The notes below the pieces were generated by a model, which was not told the DNA's origin, searched no databases, and saw only the letters and a list, made by a program, of their open reading frames with translations. A stretch of DNA of 12,692 nucleotides from Clostridia bacterium (GTDB lineage Bacteria; Bacillota; Clostridia; Monoglobales; Monoglobaceae): contig JAFQRU010000059.1 of the NCBI GenBank assembly GCA_017409915.1, forward strand, positions 1 through 12,692, in the 5' to 3' direction. Shown here piece by piece: positions 6,583-12,692 of this stretch; position 1 is the stretch's first letter; each line of letters begins with the position of its first letter. Both the position numbers and the translations under genes were made by a program.

Positions 6583-7599
6583 TTAGTTTTGCTTATAAAC
6601 TTTTTCGATAACTTCCTGAGACTTAATTGCGTCCTCAGCAGATACAGGAATTTCGATTTTACCAAGTATTGCATCGCCGAAGCCCTCAATTTCCTTGGTA
6701 TACATATTGCCGAATTCAACCTCAACAGGAAGCGGCTCAATTGTCGCGCGGTTCTGCGCCGCATCATATCCGCCGCTCTCTCCTGAGCAGAGGACTTCAA
6801 GTTCTCCGCCCTCAACCTGAGAGATTGTTCCCTGAGCAAAGATGCTTCCCTTTGTTCCGTAAAGCTCTAATTTACACTTTGCGGCAGCATCAGGAATATT
6901 GAAATTTGCATCAACATAGGCAATCGCCCCGTTTTCAAGACGCATAACAATTCCGCCTGCGTCCTCAACGCTGTAATCAAAAACCTGATTACCCATAAGG
7001 CCTTTAACCTCTTTAACTTCGAGACCTGTTATGTATCTTATAAGGTCAACGCAGTGAACACCCATATCCATAAGTGCTCCACCGCCGGAAAGCTTTATAT
7101 CCTGACGCCAGCAGTTATCCATTTTAGGATACCAGCAGGTAAGCTGAGCTCTTGCAGAAACGATTTCGCCGATTTTACCCTCGGAAACGATTTTCTTCAT
7201 TTCCTGATGGTAAGCGTGGAAACGCATCATAAAGCCAACGCCGAGTTTTACGCCTTCCTTTTTGCAAACCTTTGCAATTTTTTCTGCTTCTTTAACGCTC
7301 ATGCCAACAGGTTTTTCAATAAGAATATGTTTTTTTGCTTTTGCAGCCGCGAAAGCCTGCTCTTTATGACAGAAAACAGGAGATGCAATATAAACTGCCT
7401 GTATTTCGTCAATTGCCAATAATTCTTCGATATTATCAAAGGCATATTTTGCGTTGTATTTCTCCTTGCAAGCCTGGGCCGCTGCCATATTTGTATCCAT
7501 AACTGCAACAAGCTCGGCATTTTTCGCAAGCATCATTCCAGGAAGTGTTCTTCTGTCGGCAATTCCGCCGCAGCCGATTACGCCCCATTTAATTTTCAT
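6583..7599 (-). CDS. Gfo/Idh/MocA family NAD(P)-dependent oxidoreductase
   Basis: This 338-residue protein is a complete member of the glucose-fructose oxidoreductase / inositol dehydrogenase / MocA family. These cytoplasmic enzymes oxidise or reduce a sugar or cyclitol hydroxyl with NAD(P). The Rossmann motif GVIGCGGIAD is at 6-15 and the EKP motif is at 95-97. The substrate-side signature GGGALMDMGVHCVDLIRY (172-189) has D178 and H182 placed as in the DxGxHxxD catalytic motif. ATG at 7599 follows GGAGGAG. It is the last gene of the transporter-led operon, 18 bases after the creatininase-type gene. Neighbours suggest oxidation or reduction of a keto, amino or cyclitol substrate. Members cannot be given a substrate by sequence reading alone. 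Confidence 0.9.
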   Translation of the reverse strand: MKIKWGVIGCGGIADRRTLPGMMLAKNAELVAVMDTNMAAAQACKEKYNAKYAFDNIEELLAIDEIQAVYIASPVFCHKEQAFAAAKAKKHILIEKPVGMSVKEAEKIAKVCKKEGVKLGVGFMMRFHAYHQEMKKIVSEGKIGEIVSARAQLTCWYPKMDNCWRQDIKLSGGGALMDMGVHCVDLIRYITGLEVKEVKGLMGNQVFDYSVEDAGGIVMRLENGAIAYVDANFNIPDAAAKCKLELYGTKGSIFAQGTISQVEGGELEVLCSGESGGYDAAQNRATIEPLPVEVEFGNMYTKEIEGFGDAILGKIEIPVSAEDAIKSQEVIEKVYKQN

Positions 7600-7617
7600 T
7601 GGACTTCTCCTCCAAAA

Positions 7618-8418
7618 TTACTTATTTTTTCTGTATTCTTCAAGTTTGTTAACATATTCAACGAGACCGTCTATAATCTCATTACAGATTTTCTCGCCAA
7701 GCTCCTTTGTGGCCTGCTCAGGAAGACCCATAACGCCAACCTCAATCTCGTCTCTTTGACCAACTGTTTCAACTATGAATGGACTTTCAAGAGGTTTTGT
7801 TCTCTTTTCGAACCAGTCCTGATCAGTTCTCATCATCTTAGCATAGTATTCTTCGTCCTGCACGATTTCGTCTCCCACAAGCTCAGGTGCCCAATGCATC
7901 ATAAGGGCAGTTTCCATCATACCTGCGTGGAAATCGTGTTCAGGCTCTAATGAAAAACCACTGAGCCAGGTTGGAGATAAGTTCCAGGCTTCAACCAAAG
8001 AGAGAGTTATCTTTTCGGAAAGAGCCTTGTCTCTTCTTAAAATCATCTGCAAGCTGTTTTTAAGAGCATTGATGTTATCTGTTCCTGCATGGCCCAGTAA
8101 AACAATAATGTTCTCAAAACCCATACGGGCAAATTCAGAAACGATTTCGGAAATATAAAGACCGAATGTGTTAGGACTTACATTTACAGTTCCCAGAAGC
8201 TCGCCCCCTGAGAAACAATAGTTAACAGGTGGGGCAACAACAGCATTAAGTCTGTCTCCTGCCAAAACTGTTGGCATTGTTGAATTTAAGATATCAGTTG
8301 AAAGTGGTAAATGATAGCCGTGCTGTTCTACTACCCCTGTTGGGATAATAACTGTCTTGGTCTTCTCCATAGCGTTCTTCATATCGCGAACGCTCATTTT
8401 TTCCATATAAAAAGCCAT
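7618..8418 (-). CDS. Creatininase-superfamily metal-dependent hydrolase
   Basis: This 266-residue protein has the creatininase (PF02633-type) metal-site pattern. PTGVVEQHGYHLPLSTD (26-42) supplies E31, H33 and D42 in the spacing of creatininase E34/H36/D45. LLGHAGTDN (108-116) supplies H110, and FHAGMMET (163-170) supplies H164 and E169. The E122 ligand seen two residues after H120 in true creatininase is not present after H110, so E169 may replace it, as in the wider family. The superfamily covers amidohydrolases (creatininase, MftE, formamidopyrimidine deformylases). As I recall, it also includes IolN, which hydrolyses 3-dehydro-scyllo-inosose. ATG at 8418 follows AAGGAGAG; M5 is a possible alternative start. 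It lies between the aminotransferase and dehydrogenase genes, so a ring- or amide-opening step on a carbohydrate is more likely than creatinine use. Confidence 0.85.
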   Translation of the reverse strand: MAFYMEKMSVRDMKNAMEKTKTVIIPTGVVEQHGYHLPLSTDILNSTMPTVLAGDRLNAVVAPPVNYCFSGGELLGTVNVSPNTFGLYISEIVSEFARMGFENIIVLLGHAGTDNINALKNSLQMILRRDKALSEKITLSLVEAWNLSPTWLSGFSLEPEHDFHAGMMETALMMHWAPELVGDEIVQDEEYYAKMMRTDQDWFEKRTKPLESPFIVETVGQRDEIEVGVMGLPEQATKELGEKICNEIIDGLVEYVNKLEEYRKNK

Positions 8419-8441
8419 AATAAACTCTCCTTAAAGGTCAA

Positions 8442-9752
8442 TTACTTTCCAGCCTGCATTTCTGCAACTGATTCTAAAACTGCATCAGCCATATATTCGA
8501 GCTGTTCCTGAGAAAGTCCGTAGAGTGGGAGATGAGTAAATCTCTTATAGAATACTTCTTCACAGTTAGGACAGGTCTTTGCGATTTCGTCTGAATCGTA
8601 ACCCATATCCTGAACAACCTTAAATCTGTATAAAGGTCCGAAGTGAGCAATCTGTGTTACGCCCTTTTCTTCAAGCTTCTTTTTAAGAACCTGAACATCT
8701 CCGCCTGCCTTAGCCGGATCAATCTGCAAAAGATAGAGATGGAAAGTAGGCTTAATATCGTCATTTCCGATATCCTGAGGAATGATTGCATCGTTTTCCT
8801 TAAATCTTTCTGTAAGGTAAGCAGCCGCATCTCTTCTTATTTTGATAATTTCTTCGTTACGGGCAACCTGGAGTGTGAGACCTAAGCCCTGGATTTCTGT
8901 TGTTGAGGAGTTTCCTGCAACGAATGGTTTTTCTTTACCTGGAATTGGAGTAATGTTATATAACCAATCCTTGATTGGGCAAGTAAAGTCAAGGCCTAAG
9001 AATCTTGCTCTCTTCATATCAGGAGCAAAACCCGGAACAGTTGTTGTTAAAATACCACCTTCACCGAAAGATGTGATATTCTTAACTTCGTGCATAGAGA
9101 ATGCCGCGAAATCGCCGATTGTACCGATTTTTCTGCCCTTATACATAGCGCCGAAAGCGTGAGCCGCATCTTCTAATACTAAAATGTTGTGCTTTTTAGC
9201 AAGTTCCATAATCGGATCCATATCTACAGGGTATCCGCCAATATGTACAGGAACAATCATCTTTGTCTTATCTGTAATCTTTCTTGCAACATCGGCTGGG
9301 TCCATATTGATTGTTCTTGGGTCAACATCTGCAAAAACTAATTTACAGCCAATTGAGAGAGGATATGCCATTGTAGCTACGAATGTAATCGCAGGAACAA
9401 TAACTTCGTCCCCTGCTTTGAGGTTCGCATACTTATATGCAATTTCAAAGCCTGCTGTTGCGTTTGTTACGAATGTTGAAGAATCTGTGCCGAGGTAGTC
9501 GTTACAAGCCTTTTCAGCTTCTTCTACCTTTGAAGCAAGAGAGAGCTTTCCCGGTGGTGTTGCAAGAGGTTCAAGCTTTTTAACCTGCTGCCATACTGCC
9601 TCTAACGCATCGTCATATTCCTTTCCTTCGCCCTGCATTAAGAAGCGGATAATCTCCATAAGGTCGTGAACATTGTAGTTTTCACCTACTGCTGCCCACG
9701 GAACCTTTGTCGCTCCTGTGTTATAACGAAAGTCTGTTGTTTGTTTTGTCAT
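8442..9752 (-). CDS. DegT/DnrJ/EryC1/StrS family PLP aminotransferase
   Basis: This 436-residue protein is a fold-type I PLP enzyme of the sugar aminotransferase (DegT/ArnB) family. These cytoplasmic enzymes transfer an amino group to or from keto sugars or keto-cyclitols. Visible landmarks are the cofactor-binding NATAG (97-101), the aspartate in VLEDAAHAFGAMYKGRKIG (192-210, D195), and the Schiff-base lysine K224 in FSMHEVKNITSFGEGG. The usual short N-terminal arm is longer here: about 30 extra residues (EGKEYDDALEAVWQQVKKLE and on, ~42-70) precede KVEEAEKACNDYLG. The start is ATG 9752, eight bases after AAAGGAGG. The frame runs 25 codons further upstream, but that part overlaps the preceding gene and carries the ribosome binding site. 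It is third of five genes. Direction (amination or deamination) is not readable; a catabolic setting favours deamination. Confidence 0.9.
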   Translation of the reverse strand: MTKQTTDFRYNTGATKVPWAAVGENYNVHDLMEIIRFLMQGEGKEYDDALEAVWQQVKKLEPLATPPGKLSLASKVEEAEKACNDYLGTDSSTFVTNATAGFEIAYKYANLKAGDEVIVPAITFVATMAYPLSIGCKLVFADVDPRTINMDPADVARKITDKTKMIVPVHIGGYPVDMDPIMELAKKHNILVLEDAAHAFGAMYKGRKIGTIGDFAAFSMHEVKNITSFGEGGILTTTVPGFAPDMKRARFLGLDFTCPIKDWLYNITPIPGKEKPFVAGNSSTTEIQGLGLTLQVARNEEIIKIRRDAAAYLTERFKENDAIIPQDIGNDDIKPTFHLYLLQIDPAKAGGDVQVLKKKLEEKGVTQIAHFGPLYRFKVVQDMGYDSDEIAKTCPNCEEVFYKRFTHLPLYGLSQEQLEYMADAVLESVAEMQAGK

Positions 9753-9768
9753 TTTTTCATTTCCTCCT

Positions 9769-10398
9769 TTAATATTCTGGTTTATATGTTTGAATAAATT
9801 TTTCCCAATGAATTTTGCGGATTTCAATATCCTTTATCATAAGCTTGGTGCAATAAGCTGAAAAACCTATGTGTCCGCCTTTTATGGGGTTAGGGTCAAT
9901 AAGCTCTGTTATAAGCGTGTCGTCAACCACCATAAAGCACTGCCCGTCAATTGCCCCGAAGGTCATTTTAACAAGACTGCCAGGCTCATATTTATAAAGA
10001 GATGTGGTTGAATAAAGAGCTGATTCACAGCCAACCTCATTTCTCTCAATTCCGCTTTTGTTTTCATACCAGCCGTTAAGCCCGCATACATAGGATGTTC
10101 CAAGATAGTCTGTTTCTTCGTCCCAATGGGCGCAGAAAACGGCGTTTAAATCTCTTGTTGCAGGAAGAGCAGTTTTAACGGAAAATGTCATCATAACATT
10201 ATCCTCATAAAACTCACGGCTGAATAAAATTCCGCCTTTATTCCCAGGCTCATCCCCGATAAGCCATCCATCCTCAACGGACCAGTTCCCACTCTTTACA
10301 TCCCAGTAATCTTTCCAGTCATAAGAGGGAGAATATTTAAGCAAAATCGGGGATTTATCAATGATTACTTTTTTCCCTAAAAGCTTTATTTCGTTCAT
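9769..10398 (-). CDS. Concanavalin-A-like (DUF1961-like) protein
   Basis: This 209-residue protein is rich in beta strands and tryptophan/glycine motifs. An opening YWDVKSGNWSVEDGWLIGD (31-49) recalls the WxVxxGxWxVEDGxL motif of LamG/DUF1080-like jelly rolls. Later come LNAVFCAHWDEETDYLG (84-100), GLNGWYENKSGIER (106-119), PGSLVKMTFGAIDGQCFMVVDD (139-160) and GGHIGFSAYCTKLMIKDIEIRK (174-195). The whole resembles DUF1961-type concanavalin-A-like proteins found in carbohydrate-use loci. There is no signal peptide or membrane segment, so it should act in the cytoplasm, possibly binding, isomerising or cleaving the imported sugar. ATG at 10398 follows AGGAGG, and only 8 bases separate it from the transporter stop. 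I could not identify catalytic residues; family is a pattern judgement. Confidence 0.6.
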   Translation of the reverse strand: MNEIKLLGKKVIIDKSPILLKYSPSYDWKDYWDVKSGNWSVEDGWLIGDEPGNKGGILFSREFYEDNVMMTFSVKTALPATRDLNAVFCAHWDEETDYLGTSYVCGLNGWYENKSGIERNEVGCESALYSTTSLYKYEPGSLVKMTFGAIDGQCFMVVDDTLITELIDPNPIKGGHIGFSAYCTKLMIKDIEIRKIHWEKFIQTYKPEY

Positions 10399-10406
10399 AT
10401 TTCCTC

Positions 10407-11648
10407 CTACCTAGATATAAATTTCTTCCAGAGCGGACGGGCAAAAATACAGAAAGCAAGGGTTAATATAACCAGTCCCAGCTGCATCACAAAAGCTGCG
10501 CTCCAACCGTAGTTTTCCGCCATAAAGCCGAAGCCTATGCTTGCAAAAACAGCGCCCAATGAGGCAACGCCGTTCATAAGAGATGCCATGCCTCCCGTCA
10601 TACCCACTTTATCAAATTCCGCAGGGATGAATACATCCATAAGCTGATGAGACGCATACATCATTGTTGTTATAACTATCAGGGACAGCGTCGCAACAGC
10701 GAGGGAAACACCCCCGACAAAAAGCAATAAAACCGCAAAAGGAAGAGACACTAAAAAGCATATTCCAAGGGCAGTTGTTTCGTTTTTGGTAACCTTTGAG
10801 CAAAGCCAGGTTGCAAAAAACATTCCGCCGAAATTCACAAAGGAAAGAACTGTTACAAGAGCACTTCCAAAACTTGCGGAAGCACCATAGCTTTCAACAA
10901 ACATAGTAGGCGCCCAAGTTTTAAGGCCCGAGTCCAAAAACAGCCTTATAAATGAAGGGACAAGAAGCAAAAGTGCTCCGCTTGAAATAAGGGTTTTCAA
11001 AAAGCCTTTTGTCTTTGTCTTTTCCTTTATCTCGTTTTGACCATTCTCTTCTTTTATCCGGGAAAGTATTACTTTCTTTTTCCCTGTTATAAACATCCAT
11101 AAAACTATGCAAAGGGCAACAATAACCGCCGATGCCACAAAAAGAGCTCTCCAAGTGGCAACCTTTAAAATAATCGTAGCAAGCAGATAGTTTAAAAATG
11201 TTCCCGCACCAAAACCAAAGATAATAGACTTCATAGCCATTCCCTTATGCTCTGGGAGGGTATATTCTGTAACCATTCTTAAAACCGCAGGCCAGATTGG
11301 AAACTGCAAAAGTCCGCAAAGGCTCCAGATAATAAGCATAGATAAGAAACTCTTTGCCACCGTCATAAAGAGCATTGCAAGAAGGGTTCCCACAAGAGGA
11401 ACATAAAGAAGCTTTATAGGAGACGCTTTGTCCACTATTTTAACTCCCGCAACTTGCCCTATGCCGTTAAAAAGATAAAACCCTGCATTTATAATTCCTG
11501 CGGCAGTATGAGGAAGAATACCTTCCTCTATAACAGAGGCAATAGATGCAGCGAACGCATTTCTTGTCATTGTTATTACCGAATATATCAAAAAGCTTGT
11601 GAGAAAAACGATTATGCTCATATTTCTACTTGATGTTTTCTCTCCCAA
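10407..11648 (-). CDS. MFS transporter, OPA/GlpT-like
   Basis: This is a polytopic membrane protein with about 12 segments split by a charged cytoplasmic loop (IKEENGQNEIKEKTKTKG) between halves. It resembles the organophosphate:phosphate antiporter branch of the major facilitator superfamily (GlpT, UhpT, hexuronate-type relatives): TRNAFAASIASVIEEG after segment 1, GIGQVAGVKIVDKASP as the motif-A loop, and LLQFPIWPAVLRMVTEY matching the QG..WP...R segment. It likely imports the substrate of this operon, perhaps a sugar acid or phosphorylated sugar. The start is judged to be TTG 11648, with GGAGGG eight bases upstream (413 residues). An in-frame ATG at 11663 (418 residues) has no ribosome binding site, because GGAGGG would be inside its own codons. 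It is the first gene of the operon and diverges from the ROK regulator. Confidence 0.85.
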   Translation of the reverse strand: MGEKTSSRNMSIIVFLTSFLIYSVITMTRNAFAASIASVIEEGILPHTAAGIINAGFYLFNGIGQVAGVKIVDKASPIKLLYVPLVGTLLAMLFMTVAKSFLSMLIIWSLCGLLQFPIWPAVLRMVTEYTLPEHKGMAMKSIIFGFGAGTFLNYLLATIILKVATWRALFVASAVIVALCIVLWMFITGKKKVILSRIKEENGQNEIKEKTKTKGFLKTLISSGALLLLVPSFIRLFLDSGLKTWAPTMFVESYGASASFGSALVTVLSFVNFGGMFFATWLCSKVTKNETTALGICFLVSLPFAVLLLFVGGVSLAVATLSLIVITTMMYASHQLMDVFIPAEFDKVGMTGGMASLMNGVASLGAVFASIGFGFMAENYGWSAAFVMQLGLVILTLAFCIFARPLWKKFISR

Positions 11649-11678
11649 GATGGCTCCCTCCATATCTTACAGCTTAAA

Positions 11679-11697
11679 TTATTTATTGGATAAATAA
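11679..11697. promoter_or_regulatory. Palindromic candidate operator at the operon transcription start
   Basis: TTATTTAT-TGG-ATAAATAA forms two perfect 8-bp arms (11679-11686 and 11690-11697). It abuts the -10 box of the operon promoter (11703-11698) and so covers the predicted start of transcription, a classic repressor position. The ROK protein encoded next door is the natural candidate to bind it. Confidence 0.5.
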
Positions 11698-11726
11698 ATT
11701 ATATCAAAATTCCCCTATAATGTCAA
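11698..11726 (-). promoter_or_regulatory. Consensus sigma-A promoter of the transporter operon
   Basis: On the minus strand perfect TTGACA (11726-11721) and TATAAT (11703-11698) are 17 bases apart. A promoter this strong needs a repressor if the operon is inducible, which fits the adjacent ROK gene. The leader to the TTG start is about 43 bases. Confidence 0.85.
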
Positions 11727-11743
11727 TATAGTTATTTGACATT
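11719..11743. promoter_or_regulatory. Inverted repeat joining the two divergent -35 boxes
   Basis: AATGTCAA-N9-TTGACATT has perfect 8-bp arms (11719-11726, 11736-11743). Each arm contains the -35 hexamer of one of the two divergent promoters, so a protein bound here would block both. The symmetry may be only a by-product of two TTGACA boxes facing apart, but the arms extend two bases beyond the hexamers. Confidence 0.45.
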
Positions 11744-11764
11744 TGCTTTTTGGAATGTTATAAT
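11736..11764 (+). promoter_or_regulatory. Consensus sigma-A promoter of the ROK regulator gene
   Basis: TTGACA (11736-11741) and TATAAT (11759-11764) are separated by 17 bases, with TGT directly before the -10 box. The predicted start near 11771 gives a leader of about 25 bases containing AAAGGAGGGG. Confidence 0.85.
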
Positions 11765-11795
11765 TGCATTAGATTTTAAAAAAGGAGGGGAAAAA

Positions 11796-12692
11796 ATGAA
11801 CAAACAAGTCGGGAATATGCAGTTCATGCAAAAAATCAACAGGCTTAAAGTCTTAAACTTTGTCCGAAAAAATCCAAACTGTTCAAGGCCGATTATCGCC
11901 AAAGAAACAGGTCTTTCTCTCCCCTCAATAACTAATATGGTTAACCATCTTTCCGAGCTTGGATATCTTAAAGAATGCGGAACCGAGGATGTGGAAAGAG
12001 TTGGAAGAAAAAGCACGCTTCTTCGCTTTTCCCCCGAGAACGGAAAGTTCCTTTGCGTTTTCCTTTTTGACGAAACCGTAAATATTTTCATTTGCGATTT
12101 GTCAGGAAAAGCCTCCTCTGAATATGAATTTTCCAAAAGAGGTCTTTCTCTTTCCGAAACAATTTCATTGGTTTGCGACAAGGTGCAGGAAATAACAAAA
12201 AAATATGGAGAAAAGGCTTTTCTCGCCATCGGAATTGCCACCTCAGGTCTTGTTCTTGGAAACGGGCAATTCATTATGTCCTCTATGTTTAAGTGGAAGT
12301 CCTACAACATCAGAGAGTCTCTCCAAAATATTACCGATGTTCCCGTATTTGTTGAAAATATCTCTCCAATCAGAGCGTTATATCATTTCCGTTCTGACGA
12401 GAAATATAATGAAAACACTATATTTATTGACCTTGAAAACGGAATCGGTGCATACCAGTTCTATAACGGGCAACTTAACCACTCCGCCTTGGGAGAATTG
12501 GGACACACCACCGTTGAGCCCTGCGGGGAAGAATGTTTCTGCGGAAACAAAGGCTGTCTTGAAGCCATGTGTTCCCCACGGCGCCTCCTTTCATTATACG
12601 AAAAAGAGACAGGGGAAAAGATTTCCCTCTCGCGCTTGGAAGAGCTTTATGCAAGCGGCGACCAAGTGGCAACAAAAACCATCAAAAACTGC
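11796..12692 (+). CDS. ROK-family transcriptional regulator, partial (3' end outside window)
   Basis: The 299 codons present cover most of a ROK repressor (usual length about 380-400). The N-terminal winged helix-turn-helix is at about 15-75 (NPNCSRPIIAKETGLSLPSITNMVNHLSELGYL, then GRKSTLLRF). The sugar-kinase-like domain follows, with the zinc-site signature GELGHTTVEPCGEECFCG and NKGCLE: H237, C247, C249, C254, plus E234 of the ROK motif. The kinase phosphate loop (DxGxT type) is not conserved; the matching region reads VFLFDETVNIFICDLSG. It should therefore bind DNA and a sugar effector without phosphorylating it. ATG at 11796 follows AAAGGAGGGG. It diverges from the five-gene operon and shares its control region, so it is very likely its repressor, released by the substrate or an intermediate. 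Confidence 0.92.
   Translation, partial: MNKQVGNMQFMQKINRLKVLNFVRKNPNCSRPIIAKETGLSLPSITNMVNHLSELGYLKECGTEDVERVGRKSTLLRFSPENGKFLCVFLFDETVNIFICDLSGKASSEYEFSKRGLSLSETISLVCDKVQEITKKYGEKAFLAIGIATSGLVLGNGQFIMSSMFKWKSYNIRESLQNITDVPVFVENISPIRALYHFRSDEKYNENTIFIDLENGIGAYQFYNGQLNHSALGELGHTTVEPCGEECFCGNKGCLEAMCSPRRLLSLYEKETGEKISLSRLEELYASGDQVATKTIKNC

Noticed and set aside
7054..7422. 122-codon plus-strand open frame
   Set aside because: It lies wholly inside the Gfo/Idh gene on the opposite strand and has no ribosome binding site or domain pattern.
7618..8418. Creatinine degradation as the role of the operon
   Set aside because: The creatininase-type metal site differs from true creatininase, and no creatinase or sarcosine oxidase gene is nearby. 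The neighbours are all carbohydrate-type enzymes.
9753..9827. N-terminal extension of the DegT aminotransferase
   Set aside because: The extra 25 codons overlap the end of the upstream gene and include the AGGAGG site used by the ATG at 9752.
6583..11663. Antibiotic or kanosamine-type biosynthesis (NtdA/NtdC analogy)
   Set aside because: A dehydrogenase plus DegT pair would fit, but no phosphatase, nucleotidyltransferase or glycosyltransferase is present. An importer with a ROK repressor points to catabolism. It is not fully excluded.
11732..12274. 180-codon open frame on the minus strand
   Set aside because: It is antisense to the ROK gene, which has clear family motifs, a promoter and a ribosome binding site. 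The antisense product has no recognisable domain.

Overview
The window reads as a piece of a low-to-mid GC (about 40%) endospore-forming Firmicute, most likely an anaerobic member of the Clostridia. The signs are the miaB/YlbF-type and YmfF-YmfH-lgt clusters, a YhcN-like sporulation protein, strong AGGAGG ribosome binding sites, several TTG starts, and near-consensus sigma-A promoters with 17-bp spacers. No tRNA, rRNA, CRISPR, IS element or phage gene was seen. There is no gene-free stretch longer than about 150 bp.

Left part (1-5092), minus strand, conserved housekeeping genes. A promoter at 5051-5079 drives two M16-family peptidase-like genes (ymfF-like, then ymfH-like) and lgt, and the unit ends in a hairpin terminator that contains the lgt stop codon. 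Immediately beyond it a second promoter drives miaB (tRNA methylthiotransferase) and a tightly coupled YlbF-like gene that runs off the left edge. The last ~130 bp of that partial gene drop to about 17.5% GC and look unlike the rest of the window.

Middle (5093-6506). A YhcN/YlaJ-like sporulation protein (minus) and a small DUF378 membrane protein (plus) diverge from a short AT-rich region with an inverted repeat. The DUF378 gene converges on a single-pass membrane protein of unknown function (minus), with a shared bidirectional terminator between them.

Right part (6583-12692) is the accessory, substrate-specific region. A five-gene minus-strand operon encodes an OPA/GlpT-like MFS transporter, a cytoplasmic concanavalin-A-like (DUF1961-like) protein, a DegT-type PLP aminotransferase, a creatininase-superfamily metallohydrolase and a Gfo/Idh/MocA dehydrogenase. 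It diverges from a ROK-family repressor gene that runs off the right edge. The two genes have perfect TTGACA-17-TATAAT promoters whose -35 boxes form the arms of an inverted repeat. A second palindrome sits at the predicted start of operon transcription. The gene set suggests uptake, deamination, oxidation/reduction and hydrolytic opening of an unusual carbohydrate, possibly an amino sugar or (amino)cyclitol. The substrate cannot be read from the sequence, and this locus is the best candidate for an undescribed pathway in the window.
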